This document shows, piece by piece, positions 1 through 8,503 of a stretch of 64,000 bases of DNA. The stretch comes from Bacteroidota bacterium (GTDB lineage: Bacteria > Bacteroidota > Bacteroidia > Bacteroidales > NBLH01). The position numbers and the translations under genes were made by a program. The notes under the pieces were generated by a model. That model was not told where the DNA came from. It did not search any database and was given only the letters and a program-made list of their open reading frames with translations. Positions within the stretch are counted from its first letter, which is position 1. Each line of letters starts with the position of its first letter. The stretch is taken from positions 110,021 to 174,020 of the forward strand of contig JANYKN010000144.1 in the NCBI GenBank assembly GCA_025361565.1, given 5' to 3'.

Positions 1-2
1 AG

Positions 3-272
3 GAGCGTAAACTAATATCTATATCCTTGTTAGTCATCTTTTTATATGGTGGGCTCATTTGGGGTGTTTTACCCACAAATAGCAATATTTCGTGGGAATC
101 GCATTTATTCGGTTTTGCAATTGGATTTATTCTTGCATATTTTTTCGGAAAAGAGTATTTATATTCCGAACCTAAAATAACTTATTCACAGCCAGAGGAT
201 TATATTGAAAAAAGCAGTACCCACGACTTGGAATATGAAATAAGATATTGGTTTAATGATAAACCTGAGTAG
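3..272 (+). CDS. Rhomboid-family intramembrane protease, C-terminal fragment
   Basis: Only the last 89 codons are in the window; the reading frame is open to the left edge, so the true start lies outside. The fragment has a hydrophobic helix, then a second helix opening with SHLFGFAIGF. This resembles the last rhomboid helix, where the catalytic His sits in an (A/S)H-x-x-G-F context. A soluble, charged tail of about 45 residues follows. Rhomboids cut transmembrane substrates with a Ser-His dyad; the Ser helix would be upstream and cannot be checked. A weak inverted repeat (274-281 with 308-315) follows the stop. The family call rests mostly on the His helix. Confidence 0.6.
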   Translation, partial: ERKLISISLLVIFLYGGLIWGVLPTNSNISWESHLFGFAIGFILAYFFGKEYLYSEPKITYSQPEDYIEKSSTHDLEYEIRYWFNDKPE

Positions 273-387
273 GAAATTACATTTCCAAATCCACAATATC
301 AGACATCTGTAATTTATTTTATGAATTATAAATTCGTTTTAACATTTTCTTATTAATATTACCATCCAAAATTTTAAACTTCACAAT

Positions 388-765
388 ATGAAAAAAGTAA
401 TAAATACAATAGACGCCCCTAAAGCAATAGGGCCTTATAGTCAAGCAATTGAGGCGGGAAATACTTTGTATATTTCAGGCCAGATTCCAATAAATCCTGC
501 AACAGCAAAAGTTGATGCTGTTGGCATTGAAGAACAAACAGAACAAGTAATGAAAAATATTGGGGCAATACTTAAAGAAGCAGGATATGGTTTCGAAAAT
601 GTTGTTAAATCCACTTGTTTATTGAGTGATATGGCAAATTTTGCAGGAATGAATAAAGTATATGGCTCTTACTATGTTCAAAATCCACCAGCAAGGGCGG
701 CATTTGCTGTAAAAGAATTACCGCTTGGCGTAATGGTTGAAATTGAATGTATAGCTGTAAAATAG
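388..765 (+). CDS. ridA: RidA family enamine/imine deaminase
   Basis: The 125-residue protein is the normal length for RidA (YjgF/YER057c/UK114). RidA hydrolyses reactive enamines and imines released by PLP enzymes such as threonine dehydratase, giving ketoacids and ammonia. Visible family marks are an N-terminal APKAIGPYSQA block, YISGQIP, and a C-terminal NPPARAAFAV followed by GVMVEIECIA. The Arg of PPARAAF and the Glu of VEIECIA correspond to the substrate-binding Arg and the conserved acidic residue. It stands alone, 115 bp after the rhomboid fragment, and is followed by a probable terminator at 878-932. Start ATG has no obvious Shine-Dalgarno, as usual in this phylum. Confidence 0.95.
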   Translation: MKKVINTIDAPKAIGPYSQAIEAGNTLYISGQIPINPATAKVDAVGIEEQTEQVMKNIGAILKEAGYGFENVVKSTCLLSDMANFAGMNKVYGSYYVQNPPARAAFAVKELPLGVMVEIECIAVK

Positions 766-877
766 TTTAATCTTAAATTTGAAAATAGAATATTAAAAAA
801 GGTTTATCTGTTTTGCTAATTGACATTAATTTAGATTCTCCTTTTAATTTTTAATTATTTTTAACAAAATATTTACG

Positions 878-932
878 AAAGAATGGATCAATTGAAATGA
901 CTTCTTCATATTAATTGGTTCATTCTTTTTTT
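878..932 (+). terminator. Probable rho-independent terminator after ridA
   Basis: An inverted repeat pairs 878-893 with 913-928, about 16 bp with two G-U pairs, around a 19-nt loop. It is followed directly by a run of T. The loop is long, but the arms and T-run fit an intrinsic terminator. Confidence 0.65.
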
Positions 933-1044
933 ATAATTGTTATTAATTACTTTAATATTAGATAGTTGAATAATTTTCGGGGATGCAGTAATTTTTTTCT
1001 TTAGAATTAATCTAAATAAGCATGGTGGTTTCAAATAAATTTTA

Positions 1045-1052
1045 TAATTTTG
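1045..1052 (+). promoter_or_regulatory. Possible -7 box upstream of the Fur-family gene
   Basis: TAATTTTG matches the Bacteroidota -7 consensus TAnnTTTG and lies 30 bp before the start codon. The -33 element is weak. Dyad-like TTAGTCTAA (1070-1078) overlaps the predicted leader and could be an autoregulatory Fur-type site. Confidence 0.35.
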
Positions 1053-1082
1053 ATTCAGTTTAATTTTTAATTAGTCTAAATT

Positions 1083-1544
1083 ATGATTTGTATAGAAACA
1101 AAAGATACAGTAAAGCAAGTTTTTATAGAATATCTGGAAAAAATGGGGCATAGAAAAACCCCTGAAAGGTTTGCTATACTTGAGGAGATATATTCTAGAG
1201 ATGGACATTTCGACATTGAATCCCTTTATATTTTTATGAAGAATAAAAATTACAGGGTAAGCCGTGCTACTTTGTACAATACCATTGAACTATTATTGGA
1301 TTGTAATCTGGTCGTAAAGCACCAGTTTGGAAAAAACATTGCCCAATTCGAAAAAGCGCACGAATGCCGACAACATGACCACTTAATTTGTACAGAATGT
1401 GGCAAAGTAGTTGAATTCTGTGATCCCAGGATTCACGAAATTCAAACAACTGCATCGGAATTGATGAAATTTCATGTAGATTACCATTCGCTATATTTTT
1501 ATGGTATTTGCAGTGAATGTTCAAGGCAACAGGAAAAAAAATAG
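1083..1544 (+). CDS. Fur/PerR/Zur family metal-responsive repressor
   Basis: The 153-residue protein is a typical Fur-family length. The N-terminal winged helix includes [12 protein letters not shown] and [13 protein letters not shown], the recognition-helix region with the family's S-x-A-T-x-Y pattern. The C-terminal dimerisation domain has HDH (98-100) and two CxxC pairs (Cys103/Cys106 and Cys143/Cys146), which form the structural zinc site. These marks do not separate Fur, PerR and Zur. It lies 71 bp upstream of purA in the same direction, an arrangement I recall as common in Bacteroidota. Possible autoregulatory motifs flank its promoter. Confidence 0.93.
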   Translation: MICIETKDTVKQVFIEYLEKMGHRKTPERFAILEEIYSRDGHFDIESLYIFMKNKNYRVSRATLYNTIELLLDCNLVVKHQFGKNIAQFEKAHECRQHDHLICTECGKVVEFCDPRIHEIQTTASELMKFHVDYHSLYFYGICSECSRQQEKK

Positions 1545-1574
1545 TGTTTTTTATAGAACTGCTTGAATTGTTTT

Positions 1575-1582
1575 TAAATTTG
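1575..1582 (+). promoter_or_regulatory. Possible -7 box of purA
   Basis: TAAATTTG is an exact TAnnTTTG match inside the short fur-purA gap, so purA may have its own start site about 30 nt upstream of its ATG. No good -33 TTTG is visible at the usual distance. Confidence 0.4.
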
Positions 1583-1615
1583 CAACTTATATAAATTTTA
1601 ACAAAAGTTGCAGAT

Positions 1616-2881
1616 ATGAAAATGGATATTTTGCTCGGACTCCAATGGGGTGATGAAGGAAAAGGAAAGATTGTCGATGTTTTAAGTCCTGAATATGATA
1701 TTATTGCCAGGTTTCAGGGTGGACCAAATGCTGGTCATTCTCTAGAAATTGGTGATTTTAAGCATGTTTTACATACCATTCCTTCGGGCATTTTCCGCAA
1801 AGATACAGTTAATATTATCGGAAACGGTGTTGTTCTGGATCCCGTAATATTTATGAACGAAGTTGCAAAAATAAGAGAAATAGCACCTGAGGGACTTAAA
1901 TCACTATATATTTCGAAAAAAGCGCATTTAATCCTGCCTTCGCACAAAACACTTGATGCTGCTTCTGAAAAATCAAAAGGACTCACTAAAATTGGATCTA
2001 CATTAAAAGGAATTGGGCCAACCTATATGGATAAAACCGGACGAAATGGTTTGCGTGTCGGCGATATCATGTGTTCTGATTTTAAACAAAAATATGATTT
2101 TCTGAAATCCAAACATCAGCAATTGTTAAAACAATATGATTTTGAAGTTGATGATGTTACCAATGAAGAAGAATGGTTTAAAGGAATAGAAGTATTGAAA
2201 AGTTTTCAACTTATTGAATGTGAGTATTTTGTTAACAATGCAATAAATCAAAATAAAAAAATACTTGCAGAGGGGGCTCAAGGAACACTGCTTGATATTG
2301 AATATGGTTCATATCCATTCGTAACATCTTCAAATACAGTAAGTTCTGGAGCTTGTACTGGTCTTGGGATAGCACCAAATCGATTGGGTAAAATTTATGG
2401 TATTTTTAAATCATATTGCACAAGGGTTGGAAGTGGACCTTTTCCAACTGAATTATTTGATGCAGATGGCGAATACCTTCAATCAAAAGGCCATGAATTT
2501 GGAGCTACTACTGGGCGAAGACGACGTTGTGGATGGATGGATTTGCCAACACTTAAATATTCGATTATGTTAAATGGAGTTACAGATCTGATCATGACAA
2601 AATCAGATGTTTTAAGTGGAATGGAATCTTTTAAAGTTGCCGTTGCTTATGATGTTGATGGTATACAGACCGAAGAAGTCCCTTTTAATTATGTCGACAA
2701 ATTAATGCCGGTGTACAAAGAATTTAAAGGTTGGAAAGAAGATATTAGCAAAATAAAATCATTCAATGATTTACCGTTGGAGCTAAAACAATATATTGAA
2801 TTTGTAGAAAAAGAAACTGGAATTCCTGTTTCAATTGTATCGGTTGGACCGGATAGGGACGAAACCATTATTAGAAAATAG
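1616..2881 (+). CDS. purA: Adenylosuccinate synthetase
   Basis: PurA joins IMP and aspartate using GTP, the first committed step from IMP to AMP. At 421 residues it is the usual bacterial length. The N-terminal phosphate loop GDEGKGKIVD and the following FQGGPNAGHS are diagnostic. GIGPTYMDKTGRNGLRVGD, EGAQGTLLDIEYGSYPFVTSS and TTGRRRRCGWMDL are further catalytic and IMP-binding blocks, all intact. The first ATG (1616) is followed two codons later by a second ATG; either could be used. The protein is cytoplasmic and ordinary in composition. Confidence 0.98.
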   Translation: MKMDILLGLQWGDEGKGKIVDVLSPEYDIIARFQGGPNAGHSLEIGDFKHVLHTIPSGIFRKDTVNIIGNGVVLDPVIFMNEVAKIREIAPEGLKSLYISKKAHLILPSHKTLDAASEKSKGLTKIGSTLKGIGPTYMDKTGRNGLRVGDIMCSDFKQKYDFLKSKHQQLLKQYDFEVDDVTNEEEWFKGIEVLKSFQLIECEYFVNNAINQNKKILAEGAQGTLLDIEYGSYPFVTSSNTVSSGACTGLGIAPNRLGKIYGIFKSYCTRVGSGPFPTELFDADGEYLQSKGHEFGATTGRRRRCGWMDLPTLKYSIMLNGVTDLIMTKSDVLSGMESFKVAVAYDVDGIQTEEVPFNYVDKLMPVYKEFKGWKEDISKIKSFNDLPLELKQYIEFVEKETGIPVSIVSVGPDRDETIIRK

Positions 2882-3007
2882 AAGCGAAAATTTCGAATTA
2901 ATTTCTTCTGTGAAATTGAAATCAAAAATCGTTTTTTTTAGCCAATGCTTCATATTTAAGCACTTGTATTTTTAATAGACTTTAAGTATTTGTTAATCAA
3001 TTTAATC

Positions 3008-3673
3008 ATGGCAAAAACAGCTTGTATTTTTGGATCAACAGGCTTAGTAGGTTCACACATGCTTACTATCCTGTCAGAAGATAAGCGCTATGGAAAAATT
3101 GTTTTGTTTAATCGTTCTTTCCAAGAAATTGAAAATGCTAAGATAGAACAGATAGTTGCCGATTATAATTCCATTAATCAATTTGCCATTCAACTTAAGG
3201 CTGATGAGTATTATTGTTGCTTGGGAACAACCATCAAAAAAGCAAAAACAAAAGAAGCATTTGAATATGTCGATTTGCATTTGCCTGTGACTATTGCAAA
3301 ACTTGCATTGGAGAATAAAGTACCCAAAGTATTAGTTGTTTCTTCAATTGGTTCATCATCAAAAAGTAAAACCTTTTATTTAAACGTAAAAGGCAGAATG
3401 GAAGAGGAAATTGGCAAACTTGGAATTGAAAAATTGTACTTTTTCAAGCCTTCCATGCTTTTGGGAAAGAGGAACGAAAGTCGTTTGGGTGAAGCTGTTG
3501 GACAGGTAGTAATGAAATTATTTGGGTTTTTATTGTTTGGAAAAGTTAGAAAATACAAGGCAATTGAAGCCAAAATTGTAGCCAAAGCAATGGTATTTGT
3601 TGCCAATGGCAATTTTAGCAAGTCAGTTTTTGAATCTGATGAAATTCAGGAACTCGGAATTAAAGTAGAATAA
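3008..3673 (+). CDS. NAD(P)-binding Rossmann-fold protein, HTATIP2/YwnB-like
   Basis: This is a 221-residue atypical short-chain dehydrogenase-type protein. The dinucleotide-binding loop GSTGLVGS lies at residues 9-16, right after the first strand. It continues with CCLGTTIKKA, VVSSIGSSS and a YLNVKGRMEEEI segment holding the Tyr-x-x-x-Lys-like pair. The small size and motif set match bacterial relatives of the human HTATIP2/TIP30 oxidoreductase; the substrate is unknown. I chose ATG 3008 because the glycine loop then starts at its normal distance from the N-terminus; a TTG lies 18 bp upstream. It is 7 bp from mnmD, so the two are probably co-transcribed. Confidence 0.8.
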   Translation: MAKTACIFGSTGLVGSHMLTILSEDKRYGKIVLFNRSFQEIENAKIEQIVADYNSINQFAIQLKADEYYCCLGTTIKKAKTKEAFEYVDLHLPVTIAKLALENKVPKVLVVSSIGSSSKSKTFYLNVKGRMEEEIGKLGIEKLYFFKPSMLLGKRNESRLGEAVGQVVMKLFGFLLFGKVRKYKAIEAKIVAKAMVFVANGNFSKSVFESDEIQELGIKVE

Positions 3674-3680
3674 TTTAATC

Positions 3681-4346
3681 ATGATAGATCCTCAAATTGT
3701 TAAAACAGCTGATGGTTCCGATACCATTTATTTACCAGAATTGGATGAAACCTATCATTCTATTTTTGGTGCTGTTCAAGAGGCAAATCATATTTTTATT
3801 GAGAATGGTTTAAAATTTATTAAAAAGAATTCAATTACAGTTCTTGAAATTGGTTTTGGAACTGGTCTAAATGCCTTGTTGACTGCCAAATATGCTATAG
3901 AAAATGACCTGAAAATTGAATTTATTACCATTGAAAAATTTCCTTTAGCCAATGAACTTCTTGTTCAATTAAGTTATGCAAATCATTCGAACCCGGATGA
4001 AATGTTATTTCGCAAAATCCATGATGCTGAATGGGAAAAACCAACTATCATCAATTCATATTTTAGTGTTCAAAAAATTAAGGGAGATATTCTAAACCCT
4101 GATTTTGAAATCAATAAAGAAATAGATATTATTTTTTTTGACGCTTTTGCACCTTCAAAACAAGGCGAAATTTGGGACGAAAAAGTGTTTAAATTGCTTT
4201 ATCAATATTTGAACATGGATGGAATCCTGGTTACATACTCATCGGCAGGAATAGTAAAAAGGGCTCTTCGAACTTCAGGATTTAACGTAAAAAGGTTGAT
4301 TGGCCCCCCAGGAAAGCACCATATTTTGCTGGCTTCGAAATTATAA
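3681..4346 (+). CDS. mnmD: tRNA 5-(aminomethyl)-2-thiouridine(34) methyltransferase, MnmD type
   Basis: The 221-residue SAM-dependent methyltransferase matches the free-standing MnmD domain (the methyltransferase half of MnmC; DUF752). It would form mnm5s2U at tRNA wobble position 34. The SAM motif is EIGFGTGLNALL. The family block FFDAFAPSKQGEIWD follows, where DAF-P is the active-site signature, and near the end comes YSSAGIVKRAL with GPPGKHH. No FAD oxidase half of MnmC is fused, as is usual in this phylum. It starts 7 bp after the preceding gene. Confidence 0.92.
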   Translation: MIDPQIVKTADGSDTIYLPELDETYHSIFGAVQEANHIFIENGLKFIKKNSITVLEIGFGTGLNALLTAKYAIENDLKIEFITIEKFPLANELLVQLSYANHSNPDEMLFRKIHDAEWEKPTIINSYFSVQKIKGDILNPDFEINKEIDIIFFDAFAPSKQGEIWDEKVFKLLYQYLNMDGILVTYSSAGIVKRALRTSGFNVKRLIGPPGKHHILLASKL

Positions 4347-4691
4347 TTTTAGATGTCAAACTTAAATAGTTCAAGTTTTGGGAGCATTTAAAATAGAGTA
4401 AAAAGGAACTTAATTACTTAAAAAAGGGCTTTGTTGGATAGGATTTATTTATCAATTTTGAAAAATTGAAATACATATACAGAAAATAACCTTTTGATTA
4501 GTTAATAAAAAATATTTAGTTTAAATAACAGATAATTAACAAAATACGTAAATATCACAGAATATTGACCTTCCGTTATTCGAATCTGCTATTAAAAATA
4601 CAAGATATTATTTATTGCTTCTTTTAAAACAGTGGTTATTATTACTATATTTATTAACGAGATAACTAAATATTTATGAGGAGGAAACACA
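4347..4691. other. A+T-rich intergenic region before the ETF unit
   Basis: 345 bp without a credible gene. A short perfect hairpin (CAATTTT/AAAATTG) lies near 4455 but has no T-run. The only clear signal is the unusually good ribosome-binding sequence at the right end (4678-4686). No consensus -33/-7 pair was recognised. Confidence 0.5.
4678..4686 (+). promoter_or_regulatory. Strong Shine-Dalgarno sequence of the ETF-QO gene
   Basis: GAGGAGGAA ends 5 bp before ATG 4692. Most starts in this window lack such a sequence, so this one stands out and fixes the start of the ETF-QO gene. Confidence 0.7.
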
Positions 4692-6350
4692 ATGTATAGT
4701 GCTGATACAGTATCAACGGATGTGTTAATAATAGGAGGAGGGCCATCCGGATTGGCCACTTCGATACACCTAGCTGACATACTAAAAAAGAAGGGCATAA
4801 ACCGCCGAATTTTGCTTATTGAAAAAGGCAGTTCAATCGGAAGCCATATTATTTCAGGGGCAGTGATAAAAACCGATGTTTTTAAAGAATTATTGCCGGA
4901 TGTGGACTTTAACGAAATTCCTTTTAATGCAAAAGTAACAAAAGACAATACAATTTTTCTGAGGGAAAAAGGTTCTATTTCTTTTCCATTCCATGTGCCT
5001 TATATGAACAATATTGGCAACTATACCGCTTCGTTGGGACAAGTTTGTAGATATTTGGCCAAAATAGCCGAACAAAAAGATGTTGAAATATACCCTGGAT
5101 TTGCTGTTGACGAAATTCTTTATAGCGATGGAAAAGTAATTGGTGCCAAAACAAAAGATACAGGTATCGATCATCATGGCCATAAGCTTGATAACTTCCA
5201 GGAAGGAACCAGGATTGAAGCCAAAATTACCATCTTTGCTGAAGGAACCCGTGGCAGTTTGGCAAAAATGCTTATCAAAAAATATGATTTGGAGAATGGC
5301 AGGAACAAACAGATCTATTCCCTTGGTTGTAAAGAATTGTGGAGCGTTCCCGAAGGAAACATCAAACCAGGGCAAGTTATTCATACCATGGGATATCCAC
5401 TGGACATGGATGAATTTGGTGGAGGATTTATTTATGGTTTAAACGACAATAAAGTTGCACTTGGATTGGTAATTGGGCTTGACTATAAAGATCCCTCATT
5501 TGATGCGCATGATGCTTTTCAGATATGGAAAACCAACCCGGTAATTTCAAAAATATTAAAAGGCGGCCGGATTATTGAATACGGTGCAAAAACCCTTCCT
5601 GAAGGTGGCTATTATGCCATTCCAAAATTATTTACAGATAATGCCATGATAGTTGGTGACAGTGCCGGATTTGTAACAATGCCAGCACTAAAAGGTGTTC
5701 ATTTGGCAATTAAATCAGGAATGTTGGCTGCCCAGACTGCTGCTGATGCGCTTGAAAAAAACGATACTTCGGCAAGCTCTCTTCAACAATATGAAATGCT
5801 GGTTAAAAATAGCTTTATTTATAAGGAAATGTATCCCATGCGAAATGTAAGACAAGGTTTTGCAAAAGGATTAATTCCTGGTATTTTTCATTTTGCCACC
5901 CAAATCATTACAGGTGGCGCAGGTTTCTTTGGTAGACTCAGAACTCATTCCGACAGCGAAGCAACCCTCAAATTAAGCGAATTAAGAAAAAAACCATTTA
6001 AAGAAAGATTCAAAGGGAAATTGGAATTCGACAAAGTTCTTACTTTCGATAAAGTAACCGATGTTTATTATTCTAAAGTTAGCCATGATGAGCAACAAGT
6101 TGGGCATTTGCAAATTAACAATCAAACATCATTTGAAACTGTTAACATCAAATTGTATGGGGCTCCTTGTCAATTCTTCTGTTCTGCCGAAGTTTACGAG
6201 TTGCATAATAGCAAAACCGGGCACCAGGAACTTAGAATACATGCCGAAAACTGCTTGCATTGCAAAACATGCGATATTAAATCTCCAAGCGATGGAGTTA
6301 CTTGGGTTGTTCCCAATGGCGGCAATGGACCGGAATATGAAAATATGTAA
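4692..6350 (+). CDS. Electron transfer flavoprotein-ubiquinone oxidoreductase
   Basis: This 552-residue FAD and iron-sulfur protein passes electrons from reduced ETF to the membrane quinone pool. The N-terminus has the FAD loop GGGPSGLATSIHLAD. AEGTRGSLAKM and GDSAGFVTMPALKGVHLAIKSG are FAD-contacting and quinone-side blocks typical of ETF-QO/FixC. The C-terminal ferredoxin-like part carries PCQFFCSAEVYE and then NCLHCKTCDIK, supplying the four cysteines for one [4Fe-4S] cluster. The length fits full ETF-QO rather than the shorter FixC. The ETF gene starts 21 bp downstream, so the two form a unit. No acyl-CoA dehydrogenase lies in the window, so the electron donor is unknown. Confidence 0.95.
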   Translation: MYSADTVSTDVLIIGGGPSGLATSIHLADILKKKGINRRILLIEKGSSIGSHIISGAVIKTDVFKELLPDVDFNEIPFNAKVTKDNTIFLREKGSISFPFHVPYMNNIGNYTASLGQVCRYLAKIAEQKDVEIYPGFAVDEILYSDGKVIGAKTKDTGIDHHGHKLDNFQEGTRIEAKITIFAEGTRGSLAKMLIKKYDLENGRNKQIYSLGCKELWSVPEGNIKPGQVIHTMGYPLDMDEFGGGFIYGLNDNKVALGLVIGLDYKDPSFDAHDAFQIWKTNPVISKILKGGRIIEYGAKTLPEGGYYAIPKLFTDNAMIVGDSAGFVTMPALKGVHLAIKSGMLAAQTAADALEKNDTSASSLQQYEMLVKNSFIYKEMYPMRNVRQGFAKGLIPGIFHFATQIITGGAGFFGRLRTHSDSEATLKLSELRKKPFKERFKGKLEFDKVLTFDKVTDVYYSKVSHDEQQVGHLQINNQTSFETVNIKLYGAPCQFFCSAEVYELHNSKTGHQELRIHAENCLHCKTCDIKSPSDGVTWVVPNGGNGPEYENM

Positions 6351-6371
6351 TAACCAAAGAAATTTTTAAAA

Positions 6372-8315
6372 ATGGCTCTAACAATAATAAGTTTAATTAA
6401 ACAAGTGCCTCTTCCAAGCGAAATGAGAATGGGGGAAGACGGCTTGATGGATAGGACAAAAGCAAAATCGATTATTAACATAGATTGTCAATTTGGATTA
6501 GAAGCAGGTCTGCAATTAAAAAAGGAATACCCCGATGCAAAACTAATTGTATGTTCAATGGGCCCTCCATCTTTTGAAGCAGCGTTAAGAACCGCTATTT
6601 CTATGGGTTATGATGAAGCTTATCTCTTATCAGATAGAAAATTAGGAGGCAGCGATACTTTTGCAACCGGATTGGCAATTTCAACCATGCTAAAACATCT
6701 GGGTTTTACAAAAGATTCGAAAGAACCTTTTATTATTTTGGCAGGCCGACAAACAAGTGATGGCGATACAGCGCACGTTCCATCGCAGGTTGCTGAAAAT
6801 TTGGGCATTCCTCAAGCAACATTTATCGAAACCTTAAAAGCCGATGGCGAAGGTAACGTAATTGCCAAAAGGATAATTGAGGGCGGTTATCAAATGATGA
6901 AATTGCCTATGCCTTGCACCATTTCTTTAACTCCAACTGGAACACCACCCCGCAAACCGTCATTAAGCGGTGCCATAAAAGCCAGAAATATTTCTATTAC
7001 TACTTTTGGTATTGATGATATTGGACTTGGAACCGAAAAAATAGGGATCAATGGTTCACCAACCATCGTTTCTAAAGTGGTTAATATTGTAAGCGAAAGG
7101 GCTCCTATTACCATGTCGGAAGGACACAATGAAGCTGCACTGGTTGATAGCTTGATTAAAAATTTTAAGAAGGGCGGCAATGTTCTTGAGAAAAAAGAAA
7201 AAGTAGCTAAAAAAGAGAGTGATAGACCTGATTTTCCAGAAGTTGATTTGAGAAATGGATCAAGGGGAATTCTGACTTGGGCAGAGGTAACAAACGGCAA
7301 ATTATCAAGGCCATCGCTTGAATTATTGACTCCTGCCCGAAATTTAGCCAACCAATTGGGAAATGACACCAAAGTAACAACGCTGATGATTGGAAAAGGT
7401 GTAAAATCTTTGGCGCAAACCCTTATCGAACATGGTTCTGACGAGGTGATTGTTGTAGAAGACGATAGGCTCGAAGAATATTTGGTGCTGCCATTTTCGA
7501 ATATTTTTGCTCAAGTAATTAAAGAAAGAAAACCTGAAATTGCACTTTTTGCTGCAACCACTTCAGGACGTGAATTGGCTCCTAGAATTGGTGTTAAAAC
7601 CGATAGCGGTGTAACAGCCGATTGCACCGGTCTTGAAATTGGTGAATATGTCGATAAAAAAGAAAAGTCAATCATTACGCCAATTCTCGAATCCAGAAGG
7701 CCAACTTATGGCGAAAGTAAATTGGCCACTATTTTAGGATTTGTTTTTCCTCAAATTTCAACTGCACGCGCAGGAACATTTGAAGTACCGCAAAGGGTTG
7801 AAGGCAGAACGGGCATTGTTTCCAGTTTTAATCCCATACTTGACGGAAAAGATTTTATTGTAGAAATCTTACAAACAGTTAGGGGCGAGGGTGGCTTGCA
7901 AAACCTTTTCGAGGCTGATATCATCGTTTCTGGAGGCCGAGGAACAACAAGCGATGGTTTGGGCTTGATTAAAAAGTTGGCCGAAGAACTTAACAACAAA
8001 GGCATCAATACCGAGTGGGCATGTAGCCGTCCGGTTGTTGATGAAGGTATTACGGAATATGCAAGGCAAGTTGGCCAAACTGGTAAAACAATCAGGCCAA
8101 AAGTATATATTGCAGTGGGTATTTCAGGAGCTATTCAACATATAGCTGGAATGAAGGAATCAGAAAAGATAATTGCAATCGATCATAACCCAAAAGCTTC
8201 CATTTTTAATAATGCCGATTTTGGTATTGTTGGTGAGTATCAGGATATTTTACCTGAATTGATTGAACGGGTAAAAAGCGGTTTTACTTTTGGTATTGAA
8301 GCTAAAAAGGCATAA
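6372..8315 (+). CDS. Electron transfer flavoprotein, beta and alpha subunits fused in one chain
   Basis: The 647-residue protein combines both ETF subunits, normally two proteins of about 260 and 320 residues. Residues 1 to about 260 are ETF-beta, with KQVPLPSE, SMGPPSFEAALRTAISMGYDEAYLL and LAGRQTSDGDTAHVPSQVAE. A Lys-rich linker (about 265-295) leads into ETF-alpha. The alpha FAD domain near the C-terminus shows SGGRGTTSDG, SRPVVDEG, GQTGKTIRPKVYIAVGISG and AIDHNPKASIFNNADFGIVGE, the standard FAD signature. No stop or frame change interrupts the join. With the ETF-QO gene upstream it should deliver dehydrogenase electrons to quinone. Whether it confurcates or bifurcates cannot be judged. 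A strong terminator follows. Confidence 0.95.
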   Translation: MALTIISLIKQVPLPSEMRMGEDGLMDRTKAKSIINIDCQFGLEAGLQLKKEYPDAKLIVCSMGPPSFEAALRTAISMGYDEAYLLSDRKLGGSDTFATGLAISTMLKHLGFTKDSKEPFIILAGRQTSDGDTAHVPSQVAENLGIPQATFIETLKADGEGNVIAKRIIEGGYQMMKLPMPCTISLTPTGTPPRKPSLSGAIKARNISITTFGIDDIGLGTEKIGINGSPTIVSKVVNIVSERAPITMSEGHNEAALVDSLIKNFKKGGNVLEKKEKVAKKESDRPDFPEVDLRNGSRGILTWAEVTNGKLSRPSLELLTPARNLANQLGNDTKVTTLMIGKGVKSLAQTLIEHGSDEVIVVEDDRLEEYLVLPFSNIFAQVIKERKPEIALFAATTSGRELAPRIGVKTDSGVTADCTGLEIGEYVDKKEKSIITPILESRRPTYGESKLATILGFVFPQISTARAGTFEVPQRVEGRTGIVSSFNPILDGKDFIVEILQTVRGEGGLQNLFEADIIVSGGRGTTSDGLGLIKKLAEELNNKGINTEWACSRPVVDEGITEYARQVGQTGKTIRPKVYIAVGISGAIQHIAGMKESEKIIAIDHNPKASIFNNADFGIVGEYQDILPELIERVKSGFTFGIEAKKA

Positions 8316-8340
8316 TGAATTAGACAAATTATTTTAAATG

Positions 8341-8379
8341 AAAAGGCAGTCTGTAAATTTTTATAGACTGCCTTTTTTT
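8341..8379 (+). terminator. Rho-independent terminator of the ETF unit
   Basis: A perfect 9-bp stem (AGGCAGTCT, 8344-8352, with 8365-8373) has a 12-nt loop and is followed by seven T. It lies 26 bp after the ETF stop. Confidence 0.92.
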
Positions 8380-8503
8380 GATTGAAATTTTAAGTCGAAT
8401 ATTATTTCGAGATTATATTTAATTTTGTGTTAAAAACTATTTTATTCAATTTTAATATACTGGAAGTTGAATTTCATCTAAGTAATAAGTTAAATTATAA
8501 AAA

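Larger units (their letters stand above)
766..1082. other. Intergenic region between ridA and the Fur-family gene
   Basis: This 317-bp A+T-rich stretch holds the ridA terminator hairpin (878-932), a TAnnTTTG-like -7 box at 1045-1052 for the next gene, and two similar ATTA(A/G)TCTAAAT motifs at about 1005-1017 and 1069-1081. No coding potential was seen. Confidence 0.6.

Noticed and set aside
4890..5384. 164-residue minus-strand frame inside ETF-QO
   Set aside because: Antisense shadow with Phe/Asn-rich composition.
6890..7372. 160-residue minus-strand frame inside the fused ETF gene
   Set aside because: Antisense shadow of a clear ETF coding sequence; Ser/Leu/Pro-rich translation without a domain.
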